DNA of 64,000 nt from Ricordea florida (lineage: Eukaryota; Cnidaria; Anthozoa; Corallimorpharia; Ricordeidae): the NCBI GenBank assembly GCA_949710005.1, contig OX453275.1, positions 501,001 to 565,000 on the forward strand, read 5' to 3'. Each line of letters starts with the position of its first letter. Position 1 is the stretch's first letter. The position numbers were made by a program, and so were the translations under genes. Below the pieces are notes generated by a model. The model made no database searches and was not told the DNA's origin. It saw only the letters and a program-made list of their open reading frames with translations. Shown here one piece after another: positions 49,096 through 56,558 of the stretch.

Positions 49096-49731
49096 TTATC
49101 TAAATCTTAAACTAAAAGTTATGGGAGAGCCCTTGAGATCAAGTTTTTTCCATTCATTGTCTAATATGGTTAAATCAAAGTGGTTTATGACACTCTCATA
49201 TTTTTGAACTGGAATTGTTGGATAATCCTTTGAGGGTATGTTTGCAAGTAAATTTGATGGTGAGAGTTTCACAGGTTCTCCATATTTTGTTTTATTCATA
49301 TATGAAGACTTATTATCAACTATACTACACATAAGCTTCAATGGTTCCTTAATCTGTATATTTATAGGGTATAATTTACCGGGGTTTATGATTTCAGGCA
49401 CCCCCAAACTAATCGACAAAGCTCTAGAAAGTTTAACGTTAAAGTTCTTATTTGAATATAGATAGTCAACAGTATCAGTCTCAATTATTGTTATCTTTTC
49501 CCTAGTCGGATCATTAAAAAAGATCGATTGAATATTACGAAGAGAATATGTTCCAGGTTCAATTATTATGAAGCCAAGATTACTTTCATTTTTTAATATC
49601 TGCCGATCCTTGAAATTAATCAATCTTTTGGTTTGTATATTACAATCTAGTAGTTTCATCTCACTAATATTTTTAAGCGGAGGCTCTAAATAAATCCTTG
49701 TTTCAGGCTCATACATGGTAATGCTCAACAT
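49096..49731 (-). CDS. Beta-rich Polinton protein, candidate minor capsid (penton-like)
   Basis: The product has 211 residues, alternating hydrophobic beta-like stretches and no membrane segment. Its C-terminus, VINHFDLTILDNEWKKLDLK then ITFSLRFR, looks like a final beta hairpin. Polintons carry a single-jelly-roll minor capsid protein, and this is the best candidate by size and predicted beta content, but I see no diagnostic motif. It could instead be a spike or fibre-type protein. TTTAAAGA lies 27 nt before the start. It is the last gene of the minus-strand cluster as drawn, with its own promoter-like motif. Confidence 0.6.
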   Translation of the reverse strand: MLSITMYEPETRIYLEPPLKNISEMKLLDCNIQTKRLINFKDRQILKNESNLGFIIIEPGTYSLRNIQSIFFNDPTREKITIIETDTVDYLYSNKNFNVKLSRALSISLGVPEIINPGKLYPINIQIKEPLKLMCSIVDNKSSYMNKTKYGEPVKLSPSNLLANIPSKDYPTIPVQKYESVINHFDLTILDNEWKKLDLKGSPITFSLRFR

Positions 49732-49757
49732 TTTTTTGTTTGGTTACTTTATATTCA

Positions 49758-49765
49758 TCTTTAAA
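49758..49765 (-). promoter_or_regulatory. Promoter-like TTTAAAGA before the 49731 start
   Basis: It ends 27 nt before the start codon and precedes the AT-rich leader found before most genes of the element. Confidence 0.6.
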
Positions 49766-49777
49766 TCGAGCTTTGCT

Positions 49778-49790
49778 CCGCGAAGCGGGG
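49778..49790. repeat. GC-rich palindrome CCGCGAAGCGGGG, copy 1
   Basis: CCGC-GAA-GCGG can form a 4-bp hairpin. The identical 13-mer recurs at 56509-56521. It is strikingly GC-rich for this AT-rich element and lies in the 267-bp intergenic stretch 49732-49998, which holds no other gene. Confidence 0.7.
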
Positions 49791-49998
49791 GCCGGCTACG
49801 CCGTAATTTGCATTGACGTAATCACATTCCTGAGCGACGTTAGAAACGGGCCTTTTAAAAGTAAACATAAAATCTACTTTTCAATTTCAAAACCACTTTA
49901 CGTTTTGCTTGTTGCTATGTCGCAAAAGTATGCAATCTATTGTTCTACACGTGAACACTAATTTGTAAACAATCATAATCACGTGAAATACTCATGAA

Positions 49999-51639
49999 CT
50001 ACCGAAATAGATACCACGCTAATCCACCAGCTAAAATTATAAATGCTAATATATTCTTTTCATGTTGCGTTGAGTCAATATCCTCCGGGCCGGCAGAGCC
50101 AATATTATTTTCCTGTTTCATTGAGTCTGTTTTCGTTGATGTTTTTGGTTCCTGCGGGGTTTTATTCGTTTCATTTCCACCTTTCAGGAGAATATGAGGT
50201 AACTTTACCTTTGAAGATCCTAAGTTATGAATTAATCCAACTTTTTTTGCTTCAGTGTTTAGGGAATTATTAACGCCAAAATTCATATCATTACTTGCTT
50301 TCATAAGTTTGTTGTTAAAACCTGTCACGCTTTCAGTATTGATTATCATATTACTCGGCATCAACCACACACCAGGGGCAATAGCTAAATCAAGCCGTAA
50401 TTTCGCCTCTTGAACAGCTAATTGATACCTTTGGATAGAACTAGAAATGTCATTCTCGATCACACTACTTTCAAATAAAGCCAAGAATTCTTGTTGTGTC
50501 TCAATCGCACCACCACCATTACCATAAATTGAATTTCTAGTGTTAACTTGTGCCCCCAATATACAATATACAAAAGATTCAGCAGATCGATTTAATCTAC
50601 CAAGTCCAGCTTTAGTGAGCCCATTTCCTCTTGTAGGGATAAACCAAGCATATTTGAAATCAGAAAAGGCATCGTTGCGGATAAATGAAATTAGATTACC
50701 CTTTTCTTTCTTACCACCTTCATCAGCGAATTTATTTCCTTCACCAGGCCATTGATCTGCTTCAACATCATAATTTCTTACTATATGTACATTTTGATAT
50801 CCACCACCTTTTCCATGATATCCTGCACCATAATCAAGAAATATATCTCCCAATCCCCAATTTCTTCCCCCTTTCCATCTAAAATCAGCCAAAGGCTGGG
50901 ACCCGCTCCGCGGAAAATCGGAATTATTACTAATCCCAAATTCAGCGCACAATCGTTGATATGCAACTTTACTATATTGATTATTATTTATCACAAAAGG
51001 CTGCTCATCAGGCAAAGGTAGTTTCAATTCATATAATATCCTCCTTATTGTGAAATATATATGAAACTTAATAAAGCTATTTACTACTTTGGGATAATTT
51101 AGGCTTTCAAAAGGACTTATCCCACAACCAGATGTTGCACACCAAACTGCAAAGTTAAGTTGTTGAGGCCAATAATTCATATCAGGAGCATTCAACCATT
51201 TTCTACTTTGTTTACCAAATTTGAAAGTAACAACTTGATTGGTAAAAACATTACGCATCTTTACTGTGAATTTCTTCGTATTTGAAACGTATATATCTAA
51301 TAAAGTTAACATTTTTGTTATATTGCTTGTAAAATCAATTCCTCCCGCTGGTCGGTCAAAATTAACAGCTGGTATTGGATAAGATCTATTTGTTAATGTT
51401 AAACTTTCAGGAAATGAACTAAATTCTTCACCATTTAGCCCCAAATCTTCCCACAAAAGTCTTTTCATATTAGGCGATATGTCATCAGTCCATGTTTTTC
51501 CAGTAGGGTCATCATTTGACATTACAGTTATACCATTATATTTCCACTTAATATATCCTCCATACGAATCAGGTACAAATGCAAATTTATCAAGATTAGC
51601 ACTTGGGTACCTATTTTTGAAATCATTGAATAATGACAT
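49999..51639 (-). CDS. Conserved Polinton structural-protein candidate with C-terminal membrane anchor, 546 aa
   Basis: Second-largest gene of the minus cluster. The N-terminal 470 residues look globular, with aromatic-rich motifs such as SYGGYIKWKYNG, FAVWCATSGCGIS and WKGGRNWGLGDIFLDYG, and a helical stretch around RYQLAVQEAKLRLDLAIAPG. A Pro/Thr/Lys-rich linker follows. The C-terminus ILAFIILAGGLAWYLFR is a single membrane helix with a short tail. I recognise this as a family recurring in cnidarian Polinton-type elements, but its function is not known to me. A virion surface, portal-like or membrane-associated role is inference from size, conservation and anchor. The promoter-like CTTTTAAA lies about 23 nt before the start. 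Confidence 0.75.
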   Translation of the reverse strand: MSLFNDFKNRYPSANLDKFAFVPDSYGGYIKWKYNGITVMSNDDPTGKTWTDDISPNMKRLLWEDLGLNGEEFSSFPESLTLTNRSYPIPAVNFDRPAGGIDFTSNITKMLTLLDIYVSNTKKFTVKMRNVFTNQVVTFKFGKQSRKWLNAPDMNYWPQQLNFAVWCATSGCGISPFESLNYPKVVNSFIKFHIYFTIRRILYELKLPLPDEQPFVINNNQYSKVAYQRLCAEFGISNNSDFPRSGSQPLADFRWKGGRNWGLGDIFLDYGAGYHGKGGGYQNVHIVRNYDVEADQWPGEGNKFADEGGKKEKGNLISFIRNDAFSDFKYAWFIPTRGNGLTKAGLGRLNRSAESFVYCILGAQVNTRNSIYGNGGGAIETQQEFLALFESSVIENDISSSIQRYQLAVQEAKLRLDLAIAPGVWLMPSNMIINTESVTGFNNKLMKASNDMNFGVNNSLNTEAKKVGLIHNLGSSKVKLPHILLKGGNETNKTPQEPKTSTKTDSMKQENNIGSAGPEDIDSTQHEKNILAFIILAGGLAWYLFR

Positions 51640-51660
51640 TTTTTGTTCATAACATGTTGC

Positions 51661-51667
51661 TTTTAAA
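51661..51667 (-). promoter_or_regulatory. Promoter-like TTTAAAA before the 51639 start
   Basis: It lies 22 nt upstream of the start codon. This is a variant of the shared motif, with A in place of the terminal G. Confidence 0.45.
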
Positions 51668-51730
51668 TAAACTCTTTCCTAACACCAGCAAAACAATTAA
51701 ATCCTACATCAGTTCTCTCATATGAAATTT

Positions 51731-52327
51731 TCAGCGATCTCGACTTACCAATTCCTTTAATATTTCCTCTCGAACCTCTGTTCTTATCTGATTCATATTT
51801 AAGTTTTTTTCTGTATCTTTCCTGGTTTTTTGGCGGATTTCCATTTTTAGTTTTTCAAACTTGTCCACCTCTGATAAAATTAGAGAAAATTCTTGGTCTG
51901 ATATTGCATTATCTTTCAAGGACTTTGAAACCAAGTCGTGAATGGTATTTACTTTTGCTTTTGCCAGAGAGACTGTCTGTTCATGTTTACTAACTTTATG
52001 GGAAAGTCGTTTAGAAGCAGAACCGAATCCAACCGATATCGCCCCACAAAATCCACCAACAACACCTAATGGTATACCAACAACAGCGCCAAAACCAGAA
52101 AGAGATGTTCCGAGTCCACTTGCAGATAGAATAACTGAAAATATACCACTACAAACACTTATTTTTGTAAATATTCCTCTCGCTCGATTATACTTTTTCC
52201 TAACATCCTCATAATGTTTAATTTCCTTTTGGAGATTATTTAGTACTTCACAGGACTTTTGTAGTCTGAAATTATTTGGATCACCATTCATAGGTAATTG
52301 CGGATAAATTCCCTTGTAGTCATCCAT
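51731..52327 (-). CDS. Glycine-rich membrane hairpin protein, 198 aa
   Basis: A polar N-terminus is followed by a coiled segment (LNNLQKEIKHYEDVRKKYNR). A long Gly/Val/Ser-rich hydrophobic region at residues about 50-105 (SVILSASGLGTSLSGFGAVV, GIPLGVVGGFCGAISVGFG) probably forms a membrane hairpin. A charged helical C-terminus includes KVSKHEQTVSLAKAKVNTIH. Proteins with this layout recur in coral genomes, probably carried by related elements; the function is unknown. The order coil - membrane hairpin - coil would fit a membrane-remodelling or lytic role, which is speculative. TTTAAAGA lies 27 nt before the start. Confidence 0.7.
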   Translation of the reverse strand: MDDYKGIYPQLPMNGDPNNFRLQKSCEVLNNLQKEIKHYEDVRKKYNRARGIFTKISVCSGIFSVILSASGLGTSLSGFGAVVGIPLGVVGGFCGAISVGFGSASKRLSHKVSKHEQTVSLAKAKVNTIHDLVSKSLKDNAISDQEFSLILSEVDKFEKLKMEIRQKTRKDTEKNLNMNQIRTEVREEILKELVSRDR

Positions 52328-52353
52328 ATTGTATTTTACTGATCAACATGATA

Positions 52354-52361
52354 TCTTTAAA
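52354..52361 (-). promoter_or_regulatory. Promoter-like TTTAAAGA before the 52327 start
   Basis: It ends 27 nt before the start codon and overlaps the last few bases of the downstream end of the neighbouring gene region at 52366. Confidence 0.6.
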
Positions 52362-52365
52362 TTTG

Positions 52366-53655
52366 TTAATTTCTCTTCTTTACACTTTCCACAAAATATA
52401 GAACCACAGCCATTATCAACAACCAAGCATTCTTACCTAAAAATCCAATAACCTGACCGGCTGTTTTGAACAGAAAGCTTACAATCGCACCAACCATCCC
52501 TGGTAATATTTCACCGAGTTTCTTACCAAGAGCTTTCAATCCATTTCCAACACCTTTACCTAATGTGGATAAGCCTCTAGAAAGATTAGAAACTATAACA
52601 CCAATAACAACACCAACAGCACTCACAACTGCAAATACTGTAAAACCATACTTTTTGAAGATAGACTTAACACGTTCTCGTAATGGTAGATTTTTAAGTA
52701 TTTCTTCATTTTGGCTCTCAATCTCAGCTATTTGTTCTTGGTTGTAAATAATACTCTTTCTTGATAGTTCTCTAAATTTATCAATTTCGGATTTTAATCT
52801 TTCATTACTGCTTTCTAACATTGGTAAATTTGACTGTCCCTTCTTATTTTTTTCAAGTTCATCTTTGTATTTATTTAATTTACTTCTAAGTTCATCAATC
52901 TGTGATTTAGCTAACATCTTATGTTTATCAGACGCTTCTAAATAGCTTTCAAGTTTCGCAATTTTTGTTTGTTGTTGTTCTATGATTCTAATCTTCTCTT
53001 TATCATTTGTTTCACTTGAAAAATATCCCCTCAATTCCTTTTCAAATGTTTCTAAATCGAGTTTTAACTCAGCTATTACATTGTCTCTTTCTGTAATTTT
53101 TTTATTATCTTCCTCCTTTTGTGATAAAAGATTATTTCTTTCTTTAAGAATGCTTTCATAATCAGCACCTAGAGCTTTTTTGATTGTATCATTAAGTTCA
53201 TTATTCAATTTACCGCCTTTTAATAATGAGTAAGTTTTTGCTCCTTTCCTTTTCAATTTTACTTTTAAGTCTCCATACTCATCATACCAATGAAAAAACT
53301 GCGATGTGTCTGCATAAGGAAATAATGATTTAATATAATCTCCAGATTCATCTTTATTTTTTAAACTTTCACTAACAATAGTTTTTGGTGATTTAGGTCT
53401 TGCCCCCTCATTCTCATAATCTCTACCGCCAAACGATGTTTCTTCTATACGGGTTCTGGGTGGGGTGCCAGGCGGAGGATTTCGACGACGGTCAGGTGGG
53501 GTTCCTGGAGGAGGACTTTCCATTTCACCATCATCATCAGGATTAATTACCCTAGTTGTTGATGATATTGGACCCATTTCAACCTCTTCTACATCATCCT
53601 CATCATCATTATAATCTTGACTCAATAGTGGAGTTTTTTCTTCTACTTCTGACAT
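52366..53655 (-). CDS. Long coiled-coil protein with C-terminal membrane segments, 429 aa
   Basis: I place the start at 53655 (MSEVEEKTPLL). The upstream in-frame ATG at 53670 would leave only 11 nt to the promoter-like motif, whereas 53655 gives the 26 nt seen at other genes. Order: acidic head; Pro-rich repeats (PPPGTPPDRRR, PPPGTPPRTR) at about residues 45-70; a compact region around FFHWYDEYGDLKVKLKRKG; coiled coil at about 150-320; then three hydrophobic segments (FTVFAVVSAVGVVIGVIVSN, PGMVGAIVSFLFKTAGQVIG, AWLLIMAVVLYFVE) separated by Gly/Lys-rich linkers. I recognise the C-terminal region as strongly conserved among cnidarian Polinton-like elements. The role is unknown; a membrane tether or fusion-type function is inference. 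Confidence 0.75.
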   Translation of the reverse strand: MSEVEEKTPLLSQDYNDDEDDVEEVEMGPISSTTRVINPDDDGEMESPPPGTPPDRRRNPPPGTPPRTRIEETSFGGRDYENEGARPKSPKTIVSESLKNKDESGDYIKSLFPYADTSQFFHWYDEYGDLKVKLKRKGAKTYSLLKGGKLNNELNDTIKKALGADYESILKERNNLLSQKEEDNKKITERDNVIAELKLDLETFEKELRGYFSSETNDKEKIRIIEQQQTKIAKLESYLEASDKHKMLAKSQIDELRSKLNKYKDELEKNKKGQSNLPMLESSNERLKSEIDKFRELSRKSIIYNQEQIAEIESQNEEILKNLPLRERVKSIFKKYGFTVFAVVSAVGVVIGVIVSNLSRGLSTLGKGVGNGLKALGKKLGEILPGMVGAIVSFLFKTAGQVIGFLGKNAWLLIMAVVLYFVESVKKRN

Positions 53656-53680
53656 TATTTTTTTACTCATCAGTAAGAAA

Positions 53681-53688
53681 TCTTTAGA
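53681..53688 (-). promoter_or_regulatory. Promoter-like TCTAAAGA that sets the 53655 start
   Basis: It is followed on the minus strand by TTTCTTACTGAT, shared almost exactly with the sequence before the 54606 gene. It ends 26 nt before the ATG at 53655. Confidence 0.55.
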
Positions 53689-53738
53689 CCTAAAAGTTAT
53701 GTTTGTAAATTATTTAAATAAAAAATAAAATATAAAAA

Positions 53739-53945
53739 ATGTAAATAAAAGATATTACTGAACATATTAGTTTTAATAACATAAGAAAAATGTTTAATGA
53801 AGGAATAATTACACAAAATAATCTTGTTTTTTTAAAAAATCTAACTTATAATTTAAAAGATAAAGATCAAAAAGAATTACTTAAATTAATTATAAATGAC
53901 GATAAAAAAAGAAAATTAATAAAAATTATTTTAGATATTATTTAA
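53739..53945 (+). pseudogene. Small plus-strand frame with a stop at codon 2
   Basis: A TTTAAA at 53713-53718 lies 21 nt before an ATG at 53739, the spacing used by other genes of the element, but the second codon is TAA. The same frame is then open to the stop at 53943-53945 and contains an internal ATG at 53790 that would give 51 residues (Lys/Ile/Leu/Asn-rich, helical). Either the gene is broken at codon 2, or translation starts at 53790. It is the only plus-strand gene candidate inside the minus cluster, in the 53671-53992 gap. Confidence 0.35.
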
Positions 53946-53992
53946 ATTTTTAAATAACAATTTAATTATAAAACAATTAATGTTTTTATAAT

Positions 53993-54385
53993 TTAAAAGA
54001 ATTTACTAGCTGCATACCCCAAAGCCAGCATTCCTCCACCAACATATGCCATTTCACCCATCTTTTGATTGTTACTTGGTTTATAATAATCACTAAATTT
54101 TGGTTCGTGCATTTCAGCGTACAATTCTAATGATTCATCAGTTTTTGAAAGATTTTTTGATGCTTGATATTTTTCATCTTTTTGTTTCATTTTCCAATCA
54201 ATTAGTTTTTGTCTATTTTCCTGATATTCGGCGTAATCTTTTTGATATTTTTCTAGTGCTTTATCGTGTCTTATTCTTTCTGTATCTGTTTTATCCCCAG
54301 ATAGATATTTTGCAAGATATGATCCACCAACAAAGGCAGTTGCATTTAATACAGCTCCGCCTAACATCATTGCTATTGTTGCCAT
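53993..54385 (-). CDS. Small protein with hydrophobic ends and a charged coiled middle, 130 aa
   Basis: Both ends are hydrophobic: MMLGGAVLNATAFVGGSYLA at the N-terminus and AYVGGGMLALGYAASKFF at the C-terminus. The middle (RIRHDKALEKYQKDYAEYQE) is a charged coiled coil. The layout suggests a bitopic or hairpin membrane protein of the particle or of assembly. I recall similar small proteins with the RHDKAxExxQK signature next to capsid genes in cnidarian elements. The start lies only 3 bp from the stop of the 54606 gene, so the two are tightly packed. Only a weak motif (TATTTAGAGG) precedes it. Confidence 0.65.
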   Translation of the reverse strand: MATIAMMLGGAVLNATAFVGGSYLAKYLSGDKTDTERIRHDKALEKYQKDYAEYQENRQKLIDWKMKQKDEKYQASKNLSKTDESLELYAEMHEPKFSDYYKPSNNQKMGEMAYVGGGMLALGYAASKFF

Positions 54386-54387
54386 AA

Positions 54388-54606
54388 TTATTTTGGTAAA
54401 ATATTTTGATCCTCTAAATATGTTTTTAGATACATACTACCCGACAATACAACCACCCATTTTGCATAATTTGTAATACTTGAGGATGGGTCGTTCATAA
54501 ATGATTCTCTCATTGCTTTTTTAGCTACATATCCAACTCCAGCTGCTAACCCAATAAGTACTGCAGAATCAGTAACAGTTTTCACAAGTTTGTTTTCAGT
54601 TGACAT
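54388..54606 (-). CDS. Small two-helix membrane protein, 72 aa
   Basis: Two hydrophobic segments (SAVLIGLAAGVGYVAKKA and YAKWVVVLSGSMYLKTYLED) are joined by a polar loop, ending in ILPK. The size and layout suggest a minor membrane component of the particle. A TTTAAAGG motif lies 26 nt before the start. The downstream gene starts 3 bp after this one ends. Confidence 0.65.
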   Translation of the reverse strand: MSTENKLVKTVTDSAVLIGLAAGVGYVAKKAMRESFMNDPSSSITNYAKWVVVLSGSMYLKTYLEDQNILPK

Positions 54607-54630
54607 AATTTTTACTGTATCAGTAAGAAA

Positions 54631-54638
54631 CCTTTAAA
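54631..54638 (-). promoter_or_regulatory. Promoter-like TTTAAAGG before the 54606 start
   Basis: It is followed by TTTCTTACTGAT and ends about 25 nt before the start codon. Confidence 0.6.
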
Positions 54639-54647
54639 CTACTTTCC

Positions 54648-55064
54648 TCATATCATTCCTGTTTTTGGTGGTTGTGGATTATAAATCTTTATGGGAGGGG
54701 CTTCAAAAGGTTGTGTTGGTACTTGTGATAAATCTGCTATCCTATTTTTATATTCACCCCGATATCTCATAAACATGTCAAATGCTGTAAACCCTATTCC
54801 AACGATAGACAAAACAGTAGTAAAAGATAGTTCTGGAAGCCATGCTTTTCCATTTTCTGATTTAGTTTCACTCTCTTCATTTTTAATATCCTCTTGTTCC
54901 TTTTCACGTTTCATCTCCCTGGCTAAAGCTTCTTTTGCTTTTTTGTTATATTCAGCTAATTTCTTACCCGCTGCAACCTTTTTTGGGTCTTTTTCTCTCT
55001 TTTTAGGTTCTTTATCTTTAATAACCGGATCCGCTGTAATTTGCTCAACAACTTCTTCAGACAT
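54648..55064 (-). CDS. Lys-rich single-pass membrane protein, 138 aa
   Basis: I choose the ATG at 55064 (MSEEVVEQ), not the in-frame ATG at 55079: the promoter-like motif would be only 8 nt from the latter. A highly charged N-terminal half (KDPKKVAAGKKLAEYNKKAK) is followed by one membrane helix (FTTVLSIVGIGFTAFDMFMR) and a Pro-rich C-terminal tail. Basic and lysine-rich, it could contact DNA at a membrane, which is inference. It sits in the block of small membrane proteins between the coiled-coil gene and the ATPase. Confidence 0.65.
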   Translation of the reverse strand: MSEEVVEQITADPVIKDKEPKKREKDPKKVAAGKKLAEYNKKAKEALAREMKREKEQEDIKNEESETKSENGKAWLPELSFTTVLSIVGIGFTAFDMFMRYRGEYKNRIADLSQVPTQPFEAPPIKIYNPQPPKTGMI

Positions 55065-55086
55065 AATTTTACATATCATTAAGAAA

Positions 55087-55094
55087 TCTTTAAA
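55087..55094 (-). promoter_or_regulatory. Promoter-like TTTAAAGA that sets the 55064 start
   Basis: It is followed by TTTCTTAATGAT and ends 23 nt before the ATG at 55064. Confidence 0.6.
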
Positions 55095-55098
55095 TCGC

Positions 55099-55287
55099 TT
55101 AGTTTTTCTCAGGACCCCTACGATCTGTGTTATAATTATTCCGTATTTTTTCTTTTAGCATATAAACTTCTTTTTCAATTTCTTTAATTTTTTTGTCTTT
55201 ATGCTCTATTATAATTAAAGCATCTTCAATAACTTTAATAGATTTCTTTATAATTTCTTGATTTATTTTAACAACTTTTTTATACAT
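55099..55287 (-). CDS. Small coiled-coil protein, 62 aa
   Basis: Almost the whole product is a heptad-like helix rich in Ile, Lys and Glu (IEHKDKKIKEIEKEVYMLKE). The TTTAAAGA motif 28 nt upstream supports expression. It ends just before the promoter-like motif of the next gene. The role is unknown. Confidence 0.5.
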   Translation of the reverse strand: MYKKVVKINQEIIKKSIKVIEDALIIIEHKDKKIKEIEKEVYMLKEKIRNNYNTDRRGPEKN

Positions 55288-55314
55288 TATTATTTTATTT
55301 CACAAAGTAAAGAA

Positions 55315-55322
55315 TCTTTAAA
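55315..55322 (-). promoter_or_regulatory. Promoter-like TTTAAAGA before the 55287 start
   Basis: It ends 28 nt before the start codon, abutting the stop of the upstream gene. Confidence 0.55.
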
Positions 55323-55850
55323 TCAGTTGTGATCATTTACATTCTCAGTTGTGTTAGAATCATCTATATTTTTACTTGTAACTTGTTGTATTTTATATAT
55401 TTTAACATGTTTAGCAACCTGGAATAACCCACTAGCAAGTGCTGTCAATCTTCCTGCTTTCAATGCTAAGAGACCTACAATGTTTGTTAGTTCACGATTA
55501 ACCAAATCATCATTCTTCAAATCTGCACAAAGAGCTTCTATATCATCCACAGGAACCATGTAAGAAATAACTTTAGAAACTAATTGAAGGGATGAATCTA
55601 CCAACCCTCCATTAATTTTCTTACCCAATACTGCCTGATATCTATTAAAATATTTTTCAATGTCTTTTACCGATAATTTTTTTATATCACCAAGACTCAT
55701 ATCGACTCCTAAATATTCCTTTGTGGTTCCAAGAGCTGCGAGGATGGCTAGTGATTCTTGTTTTATTTCAACTTCATTATTATAATTATCTTTTACCTCA
55801 GTATTTCCTCCAGTCTTTTCTTCTTCAATATAATCTTCAACTTCTGCCAT
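55323..55850 (-). CDS. Conserved helical Polinton protein, 175 aa
   Basis: An acidic head precedes a mostly helical body with LAILAALGTTKEYLGVDMSL, IEKYFNRYQAVLGKKINGGL and LLALKAGRLTALASGLFQVA. The last stretch is amphipathic to hydrophobic and could touch a membrane. I recognise this set of motifs as recurring beside the packaging ATPase in cnidarian elements, but no function is known to me. It lies directly downstream of the ATPase on the same strand, separated by 24 bp. Confidence 0.65.
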   Translation of the reverse strand: MAEVEDYIEEEKTGGNTEVKDNYNNEVEIKQESLAILAALGTTKEYLGVDMSLGDIKKLSVKDIEKYFNRYQAVLGKKINGGLVDSSLQLVSKVISYMVPVDDIEALCADLKNDDLVNRELTNIVGLLALKAGRLTALASGLFQVAKHVKIYKIQQVTSKNIDDSNTTENVNDHN

Positions 55851-55870
55851 ATTTTTGATAATACATTGAT

Positions 55871-55879
55871 TCTTTTAAA
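55871..55879 (-). promoter_or_regulatory. Promoter-like TTTAAAAGA before the 55850 start
   Basis: It lies about 21-29 nt upstream of the start codon and overlaps the 3' end of the ATPase gene. It is a one-base-longer variant of the shared motif. Confidence 0.45.
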
Positions 55880-56501
55880 TAACCTCAGGAATCTCCAAAT
55901 AACAATTAAATGGGTGACGTAAACACAAACAAAGTCTAGAATATTTTTCTTTTTTAAGTAGTTCTACAAATTTTTTACTAGTTTCAAGGTCTAAATCGCC
56001 CCCATAATCTTCGAAAAGCATCTTCATACCTTTTTGCGATGGATTATGAAAAGTAACAACGCAAGCTACATTTTCACGGAATGGTTTTGCTATCGATGTT
56101 AATTGCTGAGTGAGAACCCACATTGATAATCCATGATGTCTTCCAGAAAATGCTAAATCAATAAACTTGTTTGATCGTTTCTTAAGATCATTTGAAACAG
56201 CACAATCGTCTAAAATTATTAGTGTATTTGTTCCAGAGAATAAAGTTTGACAATCAGATAACAATTCATTAATATCATCTATATTACTAGCATCTGGTGA
56301 TAATACAAAGAAACGCTTATCTCCTCTAGCAAAATTATGATATGTTTTATTTTTATAATAAGTTGGACATATTAGAACAATGAATTCAAACAATTTTCGG
56401 AATGGACCCCGTAGTTTATCTATGATGTACTTTGTCTTTCCACAATTTGTTGGCCCTGTTATAATGCAGTGAAAAGGAATTTTATCTCGTAATTCTTCCA
56501 T
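55875..56501 (-). CDS. Packaging ATPase, A32/FtsK-HerA type
   Basis: The product has 208 residues. The Walker A motif GPTNCGKT is at residues 16-23 and the Walker B motif NTLIILDDC ends at residue 100. A sensor-like WVLTQQLTSI follows. These are the hallmarks of the genome-packaging ATPases shared by Polintons, virophages, adenovirus-like and large DNA viruses. The enzyme is expected to pump the element's DNA into capsids. The length is at the compact end of the family. It lies next to the major capsid gene on the same strand, the usual morphogenesis cluster. Confidence 0.92.
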   Translation of the reverse strand: MEELRDKIPFHCIITGPTNCGKTKYIIDKLRGPFRKLFEFIVLICPTYYKNKTYHNFARGDKRFFVLSPDASNIDDINELLSDCQTLFSGTNTLIILDDCAVSNDLKKRSNKFIDLAFSGRHHGLSMWVLTQQLTSIAKPFRENVACVVTFHNPSQKGMKMLFEDYGGDLDLETSKKFVELLKKEKYSRLCLCLRHPFNCYLEIPEVI

Positions 56502-56508
56502 CTTTTTT

Positions 56509-56521
56509 CCGCGAAGCGGGG
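56509..56521. repeat. GC-rich palindrome CCGCGAAGCGGGG, copy 2
   Basis: Identical to 49778-49790. It lies in the leader of the ATPase gene, 8 nt upstream of its start codon, between the start and the promoter-like motif. Confidence 0.7.
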
Positions 56522-56524
56522 AGG

Positions 56525-56532
56525 TCTTTAGA
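56525..56532 (-). promoter_or_regulatory. Promoter-like TCTAAAGA before the ATPase
   Basis: It ends 24 nt before the start codon at 56501. The surrounding GGTCTAAAGACC is itself a perfect 12-bp palindrome. Confidence 0.5.
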
Positions 56533-56558
56533 CCGATTAACTAAGTTCTTCCCTTTGG

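Noticed and set aside
52466..52747. 93-codon plus-strand frame inside the Polinton cluster
   Set aside because: It is a shadow of the coiled-coil/membrane gene on the minus strand and has no promoter-like motif at the usual spacing.
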